Assembly (NCBI RefSeq): GCF_001854185.1
Contig: NZ_CP017603.1
Location: 3,410,001-3,474,000 of the forward strand
Reading direction: 5' to 3'
DNA length: 64,000 bases
Source of the DNA: Clostridium formicaceticum
Lineage (GTDB): Bacteria > Bacillota > Clostridia > Peptostreptococcales > Natronincolaceae
Positions 60,903-64,000 of the stretch are shown here, one piece after another. Position numbers and translations under genes: made by a program. The notes beneath the pieces are model-generated. The model had not been told where the DNA came from and made no database searches. It worked only from the letters and a program-made list of their open reading frames with translations. The first letter of the stretch is position 1; every line of letters begins with the position of its first letter.

Positions 60903-61527
60903 TCTTATCACCATGACCCTCAATATTTATATGACAGGTATCATTATACTTTAATAAAACTGGACCATAGTTCTTATAACCTATGATATTAATGCTACAA
61001 TTATCTTGCTTTAGTCTATAATAATTACTTAAATCCATATCTAAAATATGCAATAATAATAACTTAATGATCGTACTGTGACTAATGATAAGTATTTTAT
61101 TTTTTTCTGTGCTTTTCAAGAGATTTTCTGTAAACGCTACAATTCTTTTTTGAGCAAACCACAAGTTTTCACCCTCGGGTATAAATGCTTCATGGGGAGC
61201 ATCCCTCCATTGTTTTAGCTCCTTAGGATAGCATTGAGAAATTTCTTTATGGGTAAGTCCTTCCCACCTTCCAAAATTCATTTCATTTAAACTTTCTTCA
61301 TAATAACAAGGCACTTGCAATTTGTTTTTTATCGCCATCGCTGTAGATTTTGCTCTAGCTAAATAGCTGGTATAGATTATCTCAATATTTTCTTTTAATA
61401 ATCTATTTGCTAATAAATGTGCTTGTGTAAAGCCCAGTTCTGTCAATTCAGAGTCTTGTACTCCTTGGGTTCTTCCCTGTAGATTCCAATGGGTTTCTCC
61501 ATGCCTAACAACATACAGTTTTTTCAT
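60883..61527 (-). CDS. Histidine phosphatase family protein
   Basis: About 214 residues; RHGETHWN with the phospho-accepting His, LNEMNFGRWEGLTHKEI and ISHSTIIKLLLLHIL with the second His place it in the phosphoglycerate-mutase/CobC/AlpR group. Substrate unknown. GGAG lies before two adjacent ATGs. Confidence 0.88.
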   Translation of the reverse strand: MKKLYVVRHGETHWNLQGRTQGVQDSELTELGFTQAHLLANRLLKENIEIIYTSYLARAKSTAMAIKNKLQVPCYYEESLNEMNFGRWEGLTHKEISQCYPKELKQWRDAPHEAFIPEGENLWFAQKRIVAFTENLLKSTEKNKILIISHSTIIKLLLLHILDMDLSNYYRLKQDNCSINIIGYKNYGPVLLKYNDTCHINIEGHGDKNENRKN

Positions 61528-61689
61528 CATCTTCGCTCCAACAGTTTTGTTTTCATTTTATTTATGCTCAAAAATGAAATAAATTATTACAGTATTTCGC
61601 CTAATCCTGATAAATAAATAGAAACAAAATTTATTTATCGGTGTATTGCTAAAATGCCCAAAAGTGTGTAAGCATATGATTTGTTAGAG

Positions 61690-61721
61690 AAAAAATTAGA
61701 ACACCTTAAAAGGTGTTCTAA
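61690..61721 (-). terminator. Terminator of the RpiR-type gene
   Basis: TTAGAACACCTT/AAGGTGTTCTAA stem with TTTTTT on the minus strand. Confidence 0.85.
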
Positions 61722-61740
61722 TGGTATAATCATATTATTT

Positions 61741-62607
61741 TTATTTTTCTCTATCATAAACATGATACTTATCCCATAAACCTTCTAGCTTGTTAAAGTA
61801 CCTTGTGATCTCTTCTTTTTCACGCATACCAACAGCTATGATGAGTGCATTGATTAAACTTAAAGGCGCTACCAATGAATCAACGAAGGAAGCCATATTG
61901 TTTTTCGCTGTTAAACAGTAGTCAGATAACCCATAAATTGGGGACATCAAACTATCGGTAATAGAAACAATGGTTGCATTTTGTTCTTCAGCATATTTAA
62001 GGACTTCTACGGTTCTATTTGAATACCTAGGAAAACTGATGCCGATGACTAAGTCTTTCTCAGACACCCTAAGCATCTGTTCAAAGATATCGCTAATCCC
62101 ATAGCCTACCACCTTTACATTATCTAATACTAAATTCAAATAAAAACCTAAATATTGTGCCAAGGCAGTAGAACTTCTTAAGCCAATAATATAAATATTT
62201 TCAGCAGATAATATTTTACCTACAACTGCTTGAAACACTTCATAGTCCATATTTTCCTGGGTGGCACGGATATTATCTATATCAGATTTGAACATCTTTT
62301 TTAAGATGACTTCTTCATCTGAATAATCTCTAGCCATCTCTACCCTTTGTACAGTGGTAAGTTTGATCTTAATAATATTCTGTAATCCTTTCTGTAGTTG
62401 AGGATAACCATCAAATCCCAATGCATTTGCAAATCTAACTACAGTTGATTCACTGACATTCACTGTTTTAGCTAACTTCGATGCAGTCATAAAAGCAGCT
62501 TTATCATAATTGTCTATGATATATTGGGCAATTAGTTTCTGTCCTTTACTTAGTTTGGTAAAGTTTTTTTGAATTTCATGTATTAAGTCTTTTTTTTCTT
62601 CTATCAT
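61741..62607 (-). CDS. RpiR-family regulator (HTH_6 + SIS)
   Basis: About 288 residues. HTH_6 (about 5-75; LSKGQKLIAQYIIDNYDKAA, SKLAKTVNVSESTVVRFANA) and SIS sugar-phosphate domain (ENIYIIGLRSSTALAQYLGF; DLVIGISFPRYSNRTVEVLK). Probably senses a phosphosugar; no sugar genes nearby. Several close ATGs; 62607 fits GATGAGG best. Confidence 0.9.
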   Translation of the reverse strand: MIEEKKDLIHEIQKNFTKLSKGQKLIAQYIIDNYDKAAFMTASKLAKTVNVSESTVVRFANALGFDGYPQLQKGLQNIIKIKLTTVQRVEMARDYSDEEVILKKMFKSDIDNIRATQENMDYEVFQAVVGKILSAENIYIIGLRSSTALAQYLGFYLNLVLDNVKVVGYGISDIFEQMLRVSEKDLVIGISFPRYSNRTVEVLKYAEEQNATIVSITDSLMSPIYGLSDYCLTAKNNMASFVDSLVAPLSLINALIIAVGMREKEEITRYFNKLEGLWDKYHVYDREK

Positions 62608-63304
62608 CATTGACCTCATCATCCTATTATTATTTTTTCTATTTCATTGATTCCTTTGTATCATCTTACTTTCTTTTGTTAACCGCTAACCCTCTCTTAA
62701 TGTAAACTTATTTTTTTCAGAAGCAATACCTCACCCCCTGTTGAGTTTTCATCGCATCTCCTTTTTCAACATAAGGTATACTTATAATTATTTGTTGATA
62801 CTATTAATTTTATCAGTAGCTTTTAAATATTCCTCTTTATATTCCGGTGCAGTGATACTCTTAAACACTCTTCTTAAAAAGTTTCCCTCTTTTATCATGA
62901 TTTTGCTTTTAGGGTATAAGACCCCACCTCTAAGCGTTAGCGTAGGTGGGATTCTCAATTAGGTGTAGTAGACTCTCCACCTGATTCCCCGATGTTCGGA
63001 CGAGTTCACTCTTCAGTAGACTTTCTATAAATCCTGTTCATTGCACAACATGATAAACAGTTCCTCTAGCAATACAGGTAGCACCAGCTCCTTATAATCC
63101 TTAGTTTTTTGTTAAGGGTTTGACTAGACACGCTATGCAGCTCCCTCCATGATTTGCATACGATTACCTCTCAATAAAAGCATAACAAATTTCCTTCAAA
63201 CTTGCAATTTAAACTTCACAATCAAAGAAATTTTGTTATTTTTGCAATATTCGTTTCATTTTTTTAGTCTTTTAGAACAAAAGAAAATCATCTACATAAT
63301 AAGG
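62608..63304. other. Gene-poor region with probable IS200/IS605 tnpB 3'-end remnant
   Basis: No gene of normal length. About 62920-63150 contains a strong hairpin CCCACCT ... AGGTGGG (62932-62952), GTGTAGTAGACTCTCCACCT, and GATTCCCCGATGTTCGGACG, which on the minus strand resembles the conserved tail of IS605-type tnpB and its adjacent guide-like (omega) RNA. The transposase frame itself is absent or degraded. A 36-codon open frame (62788-62898, minus) has no good ribosome site. Confidence 0.4.
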
Positions 63305-64000
63305 CTATCCTTGAAAATCCCACTCTTTTATTTTTTCAAAGGTTTTAAAATGTGTTAGATCAAAGTGTATGGGTGTAATAGATATGTAATTATTTTGTAA
63401 AGCGATGATATCGCTGTTTTGATTTTGTTGTAAGTCCATAACCGTACCAGAAATCCAAAAATAAGAATTACCTCTAGGATCTTTTCTTTCAACAAATGAA
63501 TTTTCATACTTTCTAACGCCCAGGGTGGTTACCTTCACACCCTTGATTTCCTCTTTGGAACATGTAGGATAGTTAATATTTACAATCGTATCTTTTAGAT
63601 CCTGATGATAAAATATTTTTTCTGCTATTTTACAAACAAATTGTGCTGCATCTTCATATTGTGTGATTTCTGTACTACCCATAGACACCGCTATGGAGGT
63701 AATATCCATGATAGCAGCCTCAACTGCTGCTGATACAGTACCAGAGTAAATAACATCAGTTCCCAAATTAGGACCATTGTTAATGCCAGAGATAACAATA
63801 TCTGGCTTTCTGTCTTTTAATAATGCCTCTATCGCCAGCTTTACACAGTCTGCCGGTGTACCATTAATGGAATAGGCTTCGATAGAGGTATCAAAAAATT
63901 TAATTTTGTCTACTCTTAAGGGATGATGAATGGTAATTGCATGCCCTGTTGCACTTCTCTCTGTATGAGGGGCTGCAACAATAACTTCTCCCACACTTTG
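63305..64000 (-). CDS. surE: 5'/3'-nucleotidase SurE (partial, runs off the window)
   Basis: 232 visible residues, missing about the first 30 including the DDG metal motif. Seen: VGEVIVAAPHTERSATGHAI, NGTPADCVKLAI, SGINNGPNLGTDVIYSGTVS. Hydrolyses nucleoside monophosphates and polyphosphate in stationary phase. Confidence 0.93.
   Translation of the reverse strand, partial: QSVGEVIVAAPHTERSATGHAITIHHPLRVDKIKFFDTSIEAYSINGTPADCVKLAIEALLKDRKPDIVISGINNGPNLGTDVIYSGTVSAAVEAAIMDITSIAVSMGSTEITQYEDAAQFVCKIAEKIFYHQDLKDTIVNINYPTCSKEEIKGVKVTTLGVRKYENSFVERKDPRGNSYFWISGTVMDLQQNQNSDIIALQNNYISITPIHFDLTHFKTFEKIKEWDFQG

Noticed and set aside
62788-62898. 36-codon minus-strand frame in the IS-like region
   Set aside because: Weak ribosome site, no recognisable sequence; may be a gene fragment.
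1-64000. tRNA or rRNA genes, including a tRNA attachment site for the prophage
   Set aside because: No cloverleaf or rRNA-like sequence was recognised; integration is within miaB.

Overview
The window comes from a low-GC, Gram-positive anaerobe of the class Clostridia. The flanking host genes (miaB, cmk-ispH-S1 protein, three tandem M42 peptidases, cheR, an RpiR-type regulator, surE) and their sequence style recall Alkaliphilus-like genomes, but the genus is an inference. Most of the window is one apparently intact prophage of about 46.9 kb (about 1470-48425), with host chromosome on both sides.

Prophage layout. It sits inside the host tRNA-modification gene miaB, near codon 50. The shared 19-bp core (1470-1488 and 48407-48425) encodes the invariant MiaB motif YGCQMN. 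The left phage end brings its own promoter, ribosome binding site and first 51 codons, so miaB stays open (193-1623). The host's original 5' end lies stranded beyond the integrase (48414-48561). From right to left: a large serine integrase, an unknown DNA-proximal protein preceded by an array of repeated operator-like half-sites, a LexA/CI-type repressor, then divergent leftward early genes (Cro-like protein, Rad50/SbcC-like ATPase, RecT, MBL-fold nuclease, DnaD-like and DnaC-like replication proteins, DUF1064 and HNH nucleases, MazG-like protein, C5-cytosine methyltransferase, many small Cys-rich proteins, a sigma-region-4-like late regulator). The late operon follows: ParB-methyltransferase fusion, terminase, portal, protease/scaffold, capsid, neck, and a PBSX(Xkd)-type contractile tail with a -1 frameshift tail chaperone, tape measure and baseplate. 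It ends with fibre genes, a diversity-generating retroelement (DGR) and lysis genes.

The most striking system is the DGR at 4098-6939: a C-type-lectin-like target protein, an Avd-like helper, a template repeat and a DGR-type reverse transcriptase, in the classic order. The 112-bp template (5361-5472) and variable (5927-6038) repeats differ at 16 positions. Every difference falls on a template adenine (16 of 24 adenines changed, no other base changed), which is the hallmark of adenine-directed mutagenic retrohoming. The phage therefore appears able to diversify its receptor-binding protein.

The right flank (48.4-64 kb) is host chromosome: a GYP/HD-like regulator with an altered HD motif, a UppS-like prenyltransferase, an aminotransferase, a MerR regulator, three M42 peptidases, CheR, an S1-domain protein, IspH, Cmk, a membrane protein, a histidine phosphatase, an RpiR regulator and partial SurE. 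It also carries three copies of a structured palindromic repeat (117 bp when full length) and probable IS200/IS605 end remnants. All calls are from reading the sequence; no database search was run.
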